Below are positions 1-8,405 of a stretch of 64,000 nucleotides of DNA, one piece after another. How positions within the stretch are numbered: the stretch's first letter is position 1; the number at the start of each line of letters is the position of its first letter. The notes beneath the pieces are model-generated. The model was not told where the DNA came from, made no database searches, and worked only from the letters and a program-made list of their open reading frames with translations. The position numbers and the translations under genes were made by a program. The stretch is from Hydrogenophaga aromaticivorans (lineage in GTDB: Bacteria; Pseudomonadota; Gammaproteobacteria; Burkholderiales; Burkholderiaceae_C), in contig NZ_VYGV01000015.1 in the NCBI RefSeq assembly GCF_013387465.1, positions 123,938-187,937 on the forward strand. The letters run 5' to 3'.

Positions 1-51
1 GGCCAGAAAGCGGTTGGTGTTGTTGGCGTAGGCAAACTGTCCCGTGGCCAT
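1..51 (-). CDS. 5' end of an unidentified gene (runs off the left edge)
   Basis: An ATG at 51 on the minus strand opens a reading frame of 17 codons (MATGQFAYANNTNRFLA) that continues past base 1. An AAGGA ribosome-binding site lies just upstream (AAGGACCGCC before the ATG), which supports a real start. The peptide is too short to name. It is divergent from the glutathione transferase gene, so the 52-277 gap would hold both promoters; no clear operator was seen there. Confidence 0.45.
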   Translation of the reverse strand, partial: MATGQFAYANNTNRFLA

Positions 52-277
52 GGCGGTCCTTGGTGTGGCAAAGCTCGAAATTGGAACCTCAAGATACCAA
101 CGATTCACAAGCCTCATGAGTCCATTTGAAGCGCCAACCCACCGTCCACCGGGCCATGCGACGCCAAAGCCCTCGCGCCCAGCAAAACACCCGCCCGTCC
201 GCTAGCATCCCGCCACCCGGTGCCCACGCCCCGACCCACCCTCTCCCACACCCGGAACCACCCGAGGCAACCACCCC

Positions 278-889
278 ATGAAGCTTTATTACTCCCCCGG
301 CGCCTGTTCGCTCTCGCCCCACATCGCCCTGCACGAAGCCGGCCTCGCCTTCGAAGCCGTCGCCGCGCCCACCAAGACGCACAAGCTGCCCGACGGCAGC
401 GACTACTACCTCGTCAACCCGCTGGGCTACGTGCCCTTCCTCGCGCTCGACAGCGGCGAGACCCTGCGCGAAGGCCCGGCCATCGTGCAGTACATCGCCG
501 ACCAGGCGCCCGAGAAGAATCTCGCGCCCGCCAACGGCACCCTGGCCCGCTACCAGTTGCAGTCGTGGCTCAACTTCATCGGCACCGAACTGCACAAGGG
601 CGGCTTCAGCCCCCTGTTCAACCCCGCCCAGCCCGCCGAGGCCAAACAGATTTTCAAGGACCGCCTGCTGCAGCGCCTGATCTGGGTGGACGGCCAACTC
701 GCCGGCCAGCAATACCTGATGGGTGACCAGTTCACCGTGGCCGACGGCTACCTCTTCACCGTCACCAACTGGATCAAGCCGCTGGGCCTGGACGTGAGCG
801 GCCTGGCCAACCTCGCCGCCTACCGCGAGCGCGTGGCGGCCCGCCCGGCGGTGCAGGCCGCGATGAAGGCCGAAGGCTTGATCAAGTAA
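278..889 (+). CDS. gst: Beta-class glutathione S-transferase (203 aa)
   Basis: Cytosolic glutathione transferase, probably conjugating glutathione to electrophiles. The N-terminus MKLYYSPGACSLSPHI is the beta-class thioredoxin-fold signature, with Cys10 in the position of the glutathione-binding cysteine. The alpha-helical C-terminal domain carries the N-capping region (MGDQFTVADGYLF, about residues 148-160). The length of 203 aa is typical of bacterial GstA proteins. The start is the ATG at 278 at the beginning of the conserved beta1 strand. It is probably a single-gene unit; the substrate cannot be told from sequence. A second, more divergent GST lies at 52316. Confidence 0.93.
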   Translation: MKLYYSPGACSLSPHIALHEAGLAFEAVAAPTKTHKLPDGSDYYLVNPLGYVPFLALDSGETLREGPAIVQYIADQAPEKNLAPANGTLARYQLQSWLNFIGTELHKGGFSPLFNPAQPAEAKQIFKDRLLQRLIWVDGQLAGQQYLMGDQFTVADGYLFTVTNWIKPLGLDVSGLANLAAYRERVAARPAVQAAMKAEGLIK

Positions 890-979
890 ACGTTGCACGC
901 GCCCCCGTGGGGACTCTGCGGAGACCCATTTCCATGGGTGGTCGTGCTGTATTGTTGAATACACGCCAGCGGTACCCCC

Positions 980-1438
980 ATGAGCGACATCCCAACCCGC
1001 GTTGCAAGCCTGAACGACCTCGACGCCATTGCCCCGTTGTTCGACGCCTACCGCCAGTTCTACGAACAAGCACCCGATCTGGCTCTGGCCCGGCGCTTTA
1101 TCGCTGAGCGTCTACAGAACGGTGAGTCCGTCGTCTTGCTGGCCCTCGACACAGCCGGGCAAGCCATTGGCTTCTGCCAGCTCTATCCCAGCTTCTGTTC
1201 GGTGGAGGCCCAGCCCATTTGCACACTGTACGACCTCTTCGTGGCGCCAACCTCCCGGCGCACAGGGGCAGGAAAATGCCTGCTGCAAGCCGCCGCACGA
1301 CTCGCTGCGGCCCACGGCAAAGCGCGCATGGACCTCACCACCGCCCGCAACAACCACACCGCACAGTCGGTGTATGAATCCCTCGGCTGGGTACGCGACG
1401 ACGTGTTCCTCGCGTACAGCAAGCGCGTCACTTGCTGA
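980..1438 (+). CDS. GNAT-family N-acetyltransferase (152 aa)
   Basis: Small acetyl-CoA-dependent acetyltransferase. The fold is visible in order: N-terminal beta1-alpha1 (residues 5-35), the central strand LYDLFVAPTSRRTGAGKCLL (about 90-109) with a modified R/QxxGxG/A pyrophosphate-binding loop (RRTGAGK), and a C-terminal segment NHTAQSVYESLGW typical of GNAT proteins. The acceptor is unknown. Between it and the upstream GST are two short inverted repeats (ACCCAT/ATGGGT near 924-939 and TGTATT/AATACA at 948-963) that may be a regulator site. It converges on the MFS gene downstream. Confidence 0.88.
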   Translation: MSDIPTRVASLNDLDAIAPLFDAYRQFYEQAPDLALARRFIAERLQNGESVVLLALDTAGQAIGFCQLYPSFCSVEAQPICTLYDLFVAPTSRRTGAGKCLLQAAARLAAAHGKARMDLTTARNNHTAQSVYESLGWVRDDVFLAYSKRVTC

Positions 1439-1487
1439 CGCTGCAGCCAACGCCCAGCGCGATGACGCCCGAGCGCTCAGGCAGCGC

Positions 1488-2732
1488 TCACAATGCCCGC
1501 TGCCGCAGCGCCAGTACTGCCCCCACCCACAGCGCCAGCGCTGAAAACACCAGCCCGCGCGCCAGCCCGCCCGGACCGTCGGCGATGAGGCCGACCACGG
1601 TGGGGCCGACGATCTGGCCGGCGGCGAAGATGACGGTGAAGGCGCTGATGCCGGCGGCCCATTGCGCGGGTGGCAGGTTGTGCCGCACCAGCGCCGTCGT
1701 GGACGCCACCACCGAGAGGAACACGCCGCCAAACAGCAGGCCCGAGGCGATCACGAGCGGCCAGGCGGTGGTGAGCGCGGGCAGGATGGCGGCCACGCCG
1801 AGCAGGGCGTTGAGCCGCGCCAGCGCCTGGCCGCTCTTGTGGCGGTCGAGCAGGCCGGCCCAGATGCGCGACGAGGCCACCACCGCCACCCCGAGCAGCG
1901 CATAAAACAGGGTGATCGCGCCGGGGCTGCTGCCTTGCTCACGCAGCAGCGCGATCACGAAGGTCATGTAGCCGATGTAGCCAACGCCAAAACCGGCATA
2001 GCCCGCCAGCGCATAAGCGAAGTCGCGCATGCGGAACACGCGGCTGGCGAGCGGGCCTGCGGCTTGCCCGGTGGAAGCGGCCACGGCCGGGCGGGCGGCT
2101 TCGCTGGCCGCGAGCACGCGCGCGGGCCAGGCCAGCAGCGCCGTCGCCAGCGCGCACAACAGCGCCAGGCCCCACCACGCCCAGGCCCAGCCATGGGGCT
2201 GGTCAGCCGCCCGCTCCAGCAGCCAGGGCACGCCGAACGCGGAAACCACGATGCCCAGCCCGGTGCCGCCGTAATACAGCCCGAGCAGGAACCCACTTCG
2301 ATGCGGTTGGCGTGCGCCCAGCCGAGCGGCCAGCAGGCCACCGGTGCTGAACACCAGGGCGCTGGCCACACCCGCCAGACACCGCTGCAGCAGCAGCGCC
2401 GTGGCGTCGGTGAAAAAGCCGCTGGCGGCCATGAACAGCGTGGCCAGCACCGAGCCCGCCAGCAGCACGCGCATGGGCGACAGGCGTTTGAGCAGCCACG
2501 ACATGGCCAGGGCACCGATGAGGTAACCCACGGCGTTGGCGGTGTTCATGGCGCCGGCCAAGGTGTAGCTCCAGCCCAGGTCGTCGCGCATGGGCGGCAA
2601 CAGCAGGCCGTAGGCAAAGCGCGTGATGCCCAACGACACCGCCGCGCCCAGCGAGAGCGCCAGGGCCAGGCGCAGGTAGGGCGTGTGGTCGGGCGCGTCG
2701 GGCGCCGGGGAAGCGGGCAAGGGGAGGGACAT
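1488..2732 (-). CDS. MFS transporter, YbfB/YjiJ family (414 aa)
   Basis: Inner-membrane major facilitator superfamily permease with about twelve hydrophobic segments. The N-terminal part (LGITRFAYGLLLPPMRDDL, about residues 38-56) is characteristic of the YbfB/YjiJ group of sugar/aromatic-type MFS proteins. A cytoplasmic loop rich in Ala/Ser (about 212-230) separates the two six-helix halves, the usual MFS layout. The substrate is unknown. It stands apart from its neighbours: the GNAT gene converges on it and 56 bp separate its start from the hemerythrin-like gene. Confidence 0.88.
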   Translation of the reverse strand: MSLPLPASPAPDAPDHTPYLRLALALSLGAAVSLGITRFAYGLLLPPMRDDLGWSYTLAGAMNTANAVGYLIGALAMSWLLKRLSPMRVLLAGSVLATLFMAASGFFTDATALLLQRCLAGVASALVFSTGGLLAARLGARQPHRSGFLLGLYYGGTGLGIVVSAFGVPWLLERAADQPHGWAWAWWGLALLCALATALLAWPARVLAASEAARPAVAASTGQAAGPLASRVFRMRDFAYALAGYAGFGVGYIGYMTFVIALLREQGSSPGAITLFYALLGVAVVASSRIWAGLLDRHKSGQALARLNALLGVAAILPALTTAWPLVIASGLLFGGVFLSVVASTTALVRHNLPPAQWAAGISAFTVIFAAGQIVGPTVVGLIADGPGGLARGLVFSALALWVGAVLALRQRAL

Positions 2733-2788
2733 CGCCGGCCATTGTGGGCCAGAGCGCGCCCGAGCAGCCGGGAGGCCGCTGCGCCGGC

Positions 2789-3376
2789 TCAGGCCGCGGG
2801 CAACCAGGCGGATTCAGCGCCGTCCTGCCGCGCGGACGGGCGATGCCTGTCCGGGTGGGCATCGGGCTCGTTGGCCGCGGCCCGGTGTTCAGAGCCACGC
2901 GGCCCCGGCCGCAGCGTCCAGGGCAGGTTGAGTTGGTTGATATCGACCGCGGCGACCCCCTGGCTGCGGACCGCCGCGATGGCCCGCACCGGCGCATCGG
3001 ACGCCTGCCAGAACAGGCGCAAGTGCTGGCCCAACAGCCGCCGCAGCGTCACCGTCAGCTGGGTGCGACGCTCACCCTCCAGAAAGCCGTGGGCCTGCAG
3101 CAGCTGCAGCAGATCGAACACCAGCGGCTCATTTTTCAGGAGCTGACGCTCCAGTTGGGCAACAGACAGCATGACCAGCGCATCGGCGCCCGGCCACGGC
3201 TCGGGGGCGGCGGCACACACGTCGATCAGCACCGCCCGCAGGGTGTCGAAAAAAGCGGCGTGTCCGCTCGGCTCCCGGGTGTCGGGCACCCGCTGGAGCA
3301 ACTGCACCAGGGTGTGCAATGGCCGCGAGAGCTCGTGGCGTTCGCCGGAACGGGAAAGAGAGATGGGATGTGACAT
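2789..3376 (-). CDS. Hemerythrin-like protein lacking metal ligands (195 aa)
   Basis: No family motif stands out by itself, but it aligns by eye with the true hemerythrin encoded immediately upstream at 3556-4152: the segment around FFDTLRAVLIDV matches FFDVLRAMLFYI, and LERQLLKNEP matches LERDHMQGEL, with similar helix spacing. The histidines and glutamates that bind the diiron centre in the neighbour are replaced here. The last 45 residues are Pro/Arg/Ala-rich and probably unstructured. I infer a duplicated, diverged copy that may no longer bind iron. The function is unknown. Confidence 0.6.
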   Translation of the reverse strand: MSHPISLSRSGERHELSRPLHTLVQLLQRVPDTREPSGHAAFFDTLRAVLIDVCAAAPEPWPGADALVMLSVAQLERQLLKNEPLVFDLLQLLQAHGFLEGERRTQLTVTLRRLLGQHLRLFWQASDAPVRAIAAVRSQGVAAVDINQLNLPWTLRPGPRGSEHRAAANEPDAHPDRHRPSARQDGAESAWLPAA

Positions 3377-3394
3377 GGCGGGCCCACATCAAGT

Positions 3395-3460
3395 GGGAAC
3401 TGGTCCTGAACAGTTCCCAGCATCCCCGCACGGACCGCGGCAGGCATTGACTCTGATCAC
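3395..3460 (-). promoter_or_regulatory. Hairpin and weak FNR/ANR-like site ahead of the hemerythrin-like gene
   Basis: A perfect 8-bp inverted repeat (GGGAACTG/CAGTTCCC, 3395-3418, 8-nt loop) would form a stem in the 5' untranslated region. Further upstream, 3447-3460 reads TTGAC-N4-ATCAC, one arm short of the FNR/ANR consensus TTGAT-N4-ATCAA. If used, a class II start would fall near 3412. The hemerythrin gene next door also pairs an FNR box with a leader hairpin. Confidence 0.3.
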
Positions 3461-3555
3461 GCAAACACCACTTTGGTGTTCATCCTCAACCATCAGACCA
3501 CCGCGAACTTCTTTCACCAGCGGCGGAGCCGCCACCACGCCCCGGAGGGCGGCGA

Positions 3556-4152
3556 TCAGCCCTGACCCAGACCCACCGGCGCGGGCGCGCGCATGACGAT
3601 GCGGGTGAACAGGCGGTCGAACTGCGGGTCGCGCGGCACGCGGCTGTTCAGGGGATCCTGGTTGGTGGCGAACGCGGCGTTGAGCGCGTGCCAGTCGGCG
3701 TCGGTCAGGCTCTTTTCGGCTTCCGGCAGGATCACCGACTCTTCGAGCCGCATGTGCTCGAGGTAGAAATCCACATAGCGGGTCACCTCGTCTTCGAACG
3801 CCTGGCGCCGGGTGTCGCCCAGCAGCTCCCAGGCCATCAGCAGGTGCATGAGTTCGCGCACCCGAAGCTCGCCCTGCATGTGGTCGCGCTCCAGCTGGTC
3901 GATGGCGGCCATGGTGTGCGGTGCCACGCGCGCCACGCGGGGGAACAGCAGGTCCGACTCCTTGGGATGGTGGTGCTTCTCGGGAAACTCGTCGATGTAG
4001 AACAGCATCGCCCGCAACACGTCAAAAAACAGCTCGGACTGGCCCGTCCCCTCGGGATCGGGACCGCGCCGGACCATCTGCATGAGCGATTGCAACATCG
4101 CTGCCAGGGAGGCGTGTTCGTCGCGGATGACCCGCAGGGCTTCGTGGTTCAT
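3556..4152 (-). CDS. Hemerythrin domain-containing protein (198 aa)
   Basis: Cytoplasmic diiron four-helix bundle of the hemerythrin HHE family; relatives bind O2 or NO or help repair iron-sulfur centres. Visible ligand motifs are DEHASL (helix 1), FPEKHHHPKESDLLFP (helix 2), QLERDHMQGE (helix 3) and YLEHMRLEESVILP (helix 4). The start is set at the ATG at 4152, because GAGGAG lies 7 nt upstream; an in-frame TTG at 4176 would include that ribosome-binding site. An FNR/ANR-type promoter precedes it (4212-4253), consistent with induction under low oxygen. Confidence 0.9.
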   Translation of the reverse strand: MNHEALRVIRDEHASLAAMLQSLMQMVRRGPDPEGTGQSELFFDVLRAMLFYIDEFPEKHHHPKESDLLFPRVARVAPHTMAAIDQLERDHMQGELRVRELMHLLMAWELLGDTRRQAFEDEVTRYVDFYLEHMRLEESVILPEAEKSLTDADWHALNAAFATNQDPLNSRVPRDPQFDRLFTRIVMRAPAPVGLGQG

Positions 4153-4178
4153 GGTGCTGGTCTCCTCAGGGGTCAAAA

Positions 4179-4198
4179 AACCGACCCATCGGTCGGTT
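4179..4198 (-). promoter_or_regulatory. Leader hairpin of the hemerythrin gene
   Basis: AACCGACC and GGTCGGTT form a perfect 8-bp inverted repeat with a CATC loop. It would lie in the 5' untranslated region, between the predicted start near 4205 and the GAGGAG ribosome-binding site. It could be a stabilising stem or a repressor site; nothing in sequence decides. Confidence 0.45.
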
Positions 4199-4211
4199 AA
4201 CTCAACCCGAG

Positions 4212-4253
4212 ACTATCACCGAACACGGCGCGCACCAGCTTGATGCACATCAA
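4212..4253 (-). promoter_or_regulatory. Class II FNR/ANR-type promoter of the hemerythrin gene
   Basis: TTGATGCACATCAA at 4240-4253 is a perfect FNR/ANR/DNR box (TTGAT-N4-ATCAA). Counting 41.5 bp from its centre places transcription start at about 4205 on the minus strand, and the expected -10 position (4217-4212) reads GATAGT, matching TATAAT at four of six bases. This is the standard geometry of an FNR-activated class II promoter. It lies between the end of copA and the hemerythrin gene. Confidence 0.75.
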
Positions 4254-4320
4254 CCCTGCCCGCCAAGTTGCGACGTCCCCGAAACACAGACGACGGTTGA
4301 GCGGCCGGGCACGCGGGGTT

Positions 4321-6708
4321 TCAGCGCTGCACCGGCGGCTTCCAGCGCTTGAGCAAGAGCGCGTTGCTGACGACGCTCACCGAGCTCAGGGCCATCGCCG
4401 CGCCCGCCAGCACCGGGCTCAGGTAACCCAGCGCGGCCAGCGGGATGCCGGCGGCGTTGTAGGCGAAGGCCCAGAACAGGTTCTGCCGGATCTTGCTCAC
4501 GGTGCGGCGCGAGATGTCGAGCGCGGCGGCCACCAGCATCGGGTCGCCGCGCATGAGCGTGATGCCGGCGGCGTGCATCGCCACGTCGGAACTGCCGCCC
4601 TGGCTGTGGCTCATGGCCATGCCGACATCGGCCGCCGCGAGCGCCGGTGCGTCGTTCACGCCATCGCCGACCATCGCCACGGTGTGCAGGCTTTCCTTTG
4701 AACCCGTTGTTCCCGTAGCGGGCGGTGTGCCACCCTCCACCGCCGCCAGCGCCACCAGGCCCGGCGGTGGTTCGCGTTCGCCCAGTTTCAGGCGCTGCAC
4801 CACCGCCGCCTTGTCGCCCGGCAACACCTCGGCAATCACCTCACCTTCGTCGGGCCGCAGGCCCAGCGTGTGGGCCATGGCCAGCGCGGCGCCGCGGTTG
4901 TCGCCCGAGACCATGAAGAGCCGCAGGCCCTGGGCGCGCAACCCGGCCAGCGCGGCGGCCGCGCCGGGCTTGGCTTCGTCGGCGAAGGCCAGCAGGGCCA
5001 GCGGCGCCCACTGATCGGCCTCTCCCTGCGCTGCCAGCACCGACACCGTGGCGCCCTCGTCCTGCAGCGTCTGCGCACGCGCCGCCAGCGGGCCCATGGC
5101 CGCACCCAGCTCGTCCATCCAGCGCAGGCTGCCCAACGCCAGCTTCGCGCCCTGCACGGTGCCGAGGCTGCCGCGGCCCGAGACCGCCTGCACATCCTGC
5201 GCCGCATCGGCGGCCACCGTCAGCCCACGCGTGGCCGCAGCCTCCAGCACGGCGCGCGCCAGCGGATGCGCGCTTTGCGCCTGCAGCGCGCTCGCCGCCT
5301 GCAGCACCGCCAGCTCGTCCACACCCGCGGCCGCCTCGATCAGCCGCAGCCGCGGATGGCCCACCGTCAGCGTGCCGGTCTTGTCGAACGCCACGGTGTC
5401 CACGCGGTGCGCGATCTCCAGCGCCTGCGCGTCCTTGATCAAAATGCCGTGTTGCGCCGCCACCCCGGTACCGGCCATGATGGCCGCGGGCGTGGCCAGA
5501 CCCAGTGCACAAGGGCAGGCGATCACCAGCACCGACACCGCGTGCAGCAAGGCCTCTTCCACCGGCACGCCCACGTACAGCCAGCCGCCCAGCGTGATCA
5601 GCGCGATCACCAGCACCACCGGCACAAACACCGCGGCCACCTGGTCCACCAGGCGCTGCACCGGCGCCTTGCCCGCCTGGGCGTCCTGCACCAGCGCGAT
5701 GATGTGCGCCAGCACGCTCTGCGCGCCCACCGCGCGCACGCTCACCTGCACCGCGCCCTCGCCGTTGAGCGCGCCGCCGGTCACGCCATCGCCCACCGCC
5801 TTGGGCACCGGCATGGCTTCACCGGTGAGCATGGATTCATCGGCCTGCGTGCTGCCCTGCGCCACCGTGCCGTCGGCCGGGAAACGTTCGCCCGGTCGCA
5901 CGGTGATCAGGTCGCCGGGCAGCAGTTCGTCCACCGGCACGTCGGTCTCTTCGGTGCGTTTGATGCCGTCGGGCAGCAGGTGCGCCCACTCGGGCCGCAG
6001 CGCGTGCAGCGCGCGGATGGCGCTGGTGGTCTGGCGCTTGGCGCGCGCTTCCAGCCACTTGCCCAGCAGCACCAGCGTGATCACCACCGCCGAGCCTTCG
6101 TAATACAGGTGCACCATCTCGCCCGGTTCGGCGCTCCACCAGAGCCAGGTAGACAGCATCCAGCCGGCGGTCGTGCCGATGGCCACCAGCAGCTCCATGT
6201 TGCCGGTGAGCGCCTTCAGCGCATGCCAGCCGGCTTTGTAAAAACGCGCGCCAAGCCAGAACTGCACCGGCGTGGCGAGCAGGAACTGCATCCACGAAGG
6301 CAGCATCCAGTGTTTGCCGAACAGGTCGCCGACCATGGGCAGGGCCAGCGGGGCCGAGAGCAGCAGGCCCGCGAGCACGGGCAGGAAGTCGGTCGGGATG
6401 CCGTGCCAGCGTTCGTTGCTGTCCTCGTCCATGGCGGCCATGGACCGTGGTTCGTAGCCGGCGTCGCGCACCGCGCGCTTGATGCGCGCCAGGGTTTCGG
6501 CGTCGTCGGGGCCGGAGAGCATGACGCGCGCCGACTCGGTGGCCAGGTTCACGCTCGCACCGCTCACGCCAGGCTGTTTCTTCAGCACCTTCTCCACGCG
6601 CGAGACGCAGGAAGCACAGGTCATGCCGCCAATGCCCAGGTCGATCTGGCAAAGCTCGGGAGATTCGGGCACGACGCCGGGGTCGGCCACTGCGGTCAAG
6701 GTATTCAT
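4321..6708 (-). CDS. copA: Copper-exporting P1B-type ATPase CopA (795 aa)
   Basis: Inner-membrane ATPase that exports Cu(I) from the cytoplasm. One N-terminal heavy-metal domain carries GGMTCASC (Cys31, Cys34). The P1B hallmarks follow: TGEAMP in the actuator domain (about 295-300), the transmembrane CPC motif (398-400), the phosphorylated Asp442 in DKTGTLT, the SAHPLA dipeptide region and [10 protein letters not shown] near the C-terminus. The length fits single-HMA CopA proteins. It is transcribed divergently from copZ-cueR, and its own promoter (6715-6745) has the MerR-type 19-bp spacer, so CueR control is expected. Confidence 0.95.
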   Translation of the reverse strand: MNTLTAVADPGVVPESPELCQIDLGIGGMTCASCVSRVEKVLKKQPGVSGASVNLATESARVMLSGPDDAETLARIKRAVRDAGYEPRSMAAMDEDSNERWHGIPTDFLPVLAGLLLSAPLALPMVGDLFGKHWMLPSWMQFLLATPVQFWLGARFYKAGWHALKALTGNMELLVAIGTTAGWMLSTWLWWSAEPGEMVHLYYEGSAVVITLVLLGKWLEARAKRQTTSAIRALHALRPEWAHLLPDGIKRTEETDVPVDELLPGDLITVRPGERFPADGTVAQGSTQADESMLTGEAMPVPKAVGDGVTGGALNGEGAVQVSVRAVGAQSVLAHIIALVQDAQAGKAPVQRLVDQVAAVFVPVVLVIALITLGGWLYVGVPVEEALLHAVSVLVIACPCALGLATPAAIMAGTGVAAQHGILIKDAQALEIAHRVDTVAFDKTGTLTVGHPRLRLIEAAAGVDELAVLQAASALQAQSAHPLARAVLEAAATRGLTVAADAAQDVQAVSGRGSLGTVQGAKLALGSLRWMDELGAAMGPLAARAQTLQDEGATVSVLAAQGEADQWAPLALLAFADEAKPGAAAALAGLRAQGLRLFMVSGDNRGAALAMAHTLGLRPDEGEVIAEVLPGDKAAVVQRLKLGEREPPPGLVALAAVEGGTPPATGTTGSKESLHTVAMVGDGVNDAPALAAADVGMAMSHSQGGSSDVAMHAAGITLMRGDPMLVAAALDISRRTVSKIRQNLFWAFAYNAAGIPLAALGYLSPVLAGAAMALSSVSVVSNALLLKRWKPPVQR

Positions 6709-6714
6709 GGGTCA

Positions 6715-6745
6715 AGGATAAGCTTTACCCCCATGGGAAGGTCAA
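6715..6745 (-). promoter_or_regulatory. CueR-type copA promoter
   Basis: On the minus strand a -35 TTGACC (6745-6740) and a -10 TATCCT (6720-6715) are separated by 19 bp, the overlong spacer typical of MerR-family targets. The spacer holds an imperfect dyad (CTTCCCAT then GGGGTAAAG), as expected for a CueR operator. The copA start codon is at 6708, so the messenger would be almost leaderless. Confidence 0.7.
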
Positions 6746-6777
6746 GCGACAAGGTGTATCGTTCATCGCCTGGGGAC

Positions 6778-6808
6778 TTGACCTTGACACCGTGTCAAGC
6801 CTGAAGAT
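6778..6808 (+). promoter_or_regulatory. MerR-type operator/promoter of copZ-cueR
   Basis: A -35-like TTGACC (6778-6783) is followed by a perfect 17-bp palindrome CTTGACACCGTGTCAAG (6783-6799) and, after a 19-bp spacer, a poor -10 (GAAGAT, 6803-6808). A palindrome between widely spaced promoter elements is the form used by CueR/HmrR-like activators. Confidence 0.6.
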
Positions 6809-6845
6809 GCGGTCTTCTTCCCCCACTTTCATCTGGAGCCACACC

Positions 6846-7043
6846 ATGAACCAACTTTTCACCGTGCAAGGCATGACCTGCGGCCACTGCGAAAAAGCCG
6901 TCACCACCGCCATCAAGACCCTGGATCCCCAGGCCGAGGTGCGCATCGACCGCAGCCAGAACCTGGTGGAAGTCCAGACCGAACAGCCGCGCGACGCGGT
7001 GGCCGCGGCCATCAGCGAAGAAGGCTACACCGTCGCTGCATGA
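6846..7043 (+). CDS. copZ: Copper chaperone CopZ, heavy-metal-associated domain (65 aa)
   Basis: Single heavy-metal-associated domain with the GMTCGHC motif (Cys12, Cys15) that binds Cu(I) and hands it to CopA. The ferredoxin-like fold length (65 aa) is complete, ending EEGYTVAA. The start is the ATG at 6846, preceded by TGGAG. It is divergent from copA and upstream of cueR, forming a copper-homeostasis unit. Confidence 0.93.
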   Translation: MNQLFTVQGMTCGHCEKAVTTAIKTLDPQAEVRIDRSQNLVEVQTEQPRDAVAAAISEEGYTVAA

Positions 7044-7046
7044 GAT

Positions 7047-7128
7047 GAGCCCCCACACGCCACCGCTGCGCGGGTCGTTGCCCCCCGAGGGGGCTGATCC
7101 GGCTTGGGGCGGCCCGGCGCCGGATCCG
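7047..7128 (+). repeat. GC-rich dispersed intergenic repeat, copy A
   Basis: This stretch between copZ and cueR contains CCCCCCGAGGGGG and GGCTTGGGGCGGCCCGGCGC. The second part recurs at 26401-26458 and, inverted, at 30075-30128. It looks like a dispersed non-coding repeat; the in-frame upstream extension of cueR across it is therefore not believed. Confidence 0.55.
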
Positions 7129-7563
7129 ATGAGCACAGCCCACAGCGCGCTGGACCACGTGGGCGCCTGGCCGGTCAACATCGGCACCGCGGCCAGCCTG
7201 AGCGGCATCTCGCCCAAGATGCTGCGCCACTACGAAGCGCTCGGCCTGCTGGGCGCGGTGGCGCGCACCGACAGCAACTACCGCCAGTACAGCCTGGCCG
7301 ACGTGCACACCCTGCGCTTCATCCGCCGCTCGCGCGACATGGGTTTCGGCCTCGACGCCATCACCGAACTCGTGAGCCTGTGGCACAACCGGCGCCGCAG
7401 CAGCGCCAGCGTCAAACGCATCGCTCAGAAGCACCGCGACGAGCTGGGCCAGCGCATCGAAGCGCTGCAGGCCATGCAGCGCACGCTGGACGAACTGCTG
7501 TGCCATTGCCCCGGCAACGACCGGCCAGACTGCCCGATCCTCGACGACTTGGCCCATCCTTGA
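7129..7563 (+). CDS. cueR: Cu(I)-responsive MerR-family regulator CueR (144 aa)
   Basis: MerR-type activator. The winged helix begins at VNIGTAASLSGISPKMLRHY (about residues 16-35), followed by the dimerisation coiled coil and a metal loop CHCPGNDRPDCPI in which Cys127 and Cys135 match the two Cu(I)-binding cysteines of CueR. The start at ATG 7129 is chosen because translation from further upstream would run through a dispersed repeat. It probably controls its own copZ-cueR operon and the divergent copA promoter. Confidence 0.92.
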   Translation: MSTAHSALDHVGAWPVNIGTAASLSGISPKMLRHYEALGLLGAVARTDSNYRQYSLADVHTLRFIRRSRDMGFGLDAITELVSLWHNRRRSSASVKRIAQKHRDELGQRIEALQAMQRTLDELLCHCPGNDRPDCPILDDLAHP

Positions 7564-7724
7564 TCTGCCGCAAGCCATCCAGGCTTTAGCGGAACAAATC
7601 TTTACAAATCGGCATCACTCCGGCACAGAGCAGAAACAGCCGCTGCTCACACTGAAGCCATTCCGGAAGCAGGCAGCCCGCCCGCCCATTCTGGAAAGTT
7701 CTTCTTCAACCTCCGGAGTGATTC

Positions 7725-8357
7725 ATGAAATTGTTCAGCCAACGCACCCTCATCGCCGCCGCCCTCGCCACCGCCTTTGTCGGCGTTTCCGCCACCGCCA
7801 TTGCCCAGGGCATGGGTGCCCCGTCGCAAGACATGCGTGCCCAGCACATGGCCCAACGCGCTCAAGCCGGCCCGGACGCCACACCGGGCAACGCCGATCT
7901 GACCCAGAAGCGGGCCTATCGCATGGAACGCATGCAAAAACGCATGGCCGAGCGCCAGGCCCAGCTCAAGGCAACCCTGAAGATCACGCCGGCCCAGGAA
8001 GCCGCGTGGAACGCCTTTGTGGCCCGCACCACACCGGAGCCGCGCATGGGTCGCGACGTGAGCCGTGAAGACTGGGCCAAACTGACCACGCCGCAGCGCC
8101 TCGACAAGATGCAGGCCCTGAAAGCCGAACGCGATGCCCGGATGGACAAGCGCATCGACGCCACCAAGAGCTTCTACGCCGCGCTCACACCTGAGCAGCA
8201 GAAGGTGTTTGACAGCCAGCGCCACGGCGGTTTCCAGCGCGCCGGCATGCAGGGTGAACGCGGCATGATGGGCAAACACCACCACGGCGGTCACCACCGC
8301 ATGGGTGGCATGGGTGGCGGTGCCGGCTGCGATGCCCCGGCGCAGCCGCGCAGCTGA
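7725..8357 (+). CDS. Spy/CpxP-like periplasmic protein with Met/His-rich tail (210 aa)
   Basis: Secreted helical protein of the LTxxQ (Spy/CpxP) type, which in relatives acts as a periplasmic chaperone induced by envelope or metal stress. A signal peptide covers about residues 1-28, ending at ATAIAQ. The core has ITPAQEAAW and LTPEQQKVFD, two LTxxQ-like motifs. The C-terminus (about 170-205) is rich in Met, His and Gly (GMMGKHHHGGHHRMGGM), suggesting metal binding. CGGAG precedes the ATG at 7725. Its place after cueR suggests a role in copper stress, which is inference. Confidence 0.82.
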   Translation: MKLFSQRTLIAAALATAFVGVSATAIAQGMGAPSQDMRAQHMAQRAQAGPDATPGNADLTQKRAYRMERMQKRMAERQAQLKATLKITPAQEAAWNAFVARTTPEPRMGRDVSREDWAKLTTPQRLDKMQALKAERDARMDKRIDATKSFYAALTPEQQKVFDSQRHGGFQRAGMQGERGMMGKHHHGGHHRMGGMGGGAGCDAPAQPRS

Positions 8358-8378
8358 ACCCGACCCGCACCCTTTCCC

Positions 8379-8402
8379 AAGCCCCGCCCGTCGGGGCTTT
8401 TT
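8379..8402 (+). terminator. Rho-independent terminator after the Spy-like gene
   Basis: AAGCCCCG and CGGGGCTT pair as an 8-bp stem around a CCCGT loop, followed by a T run. It lies 22 bp after the stop codon of the Spy-like gene. Confidence 0.85.
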
Positions 8403-8405
8403 CAT

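Noticed and set aside
4870..6804. Long open frame (644 codons) antisense to copA
   Set aside because: Same cause; the copA frame has all P-type ATPase motifs.
7045..7128. Upstream extension of cueR
   Set aside because: The 28 codons lie in a dispersed repeat; MerR proteins of this type begin near the ATG at 7129.
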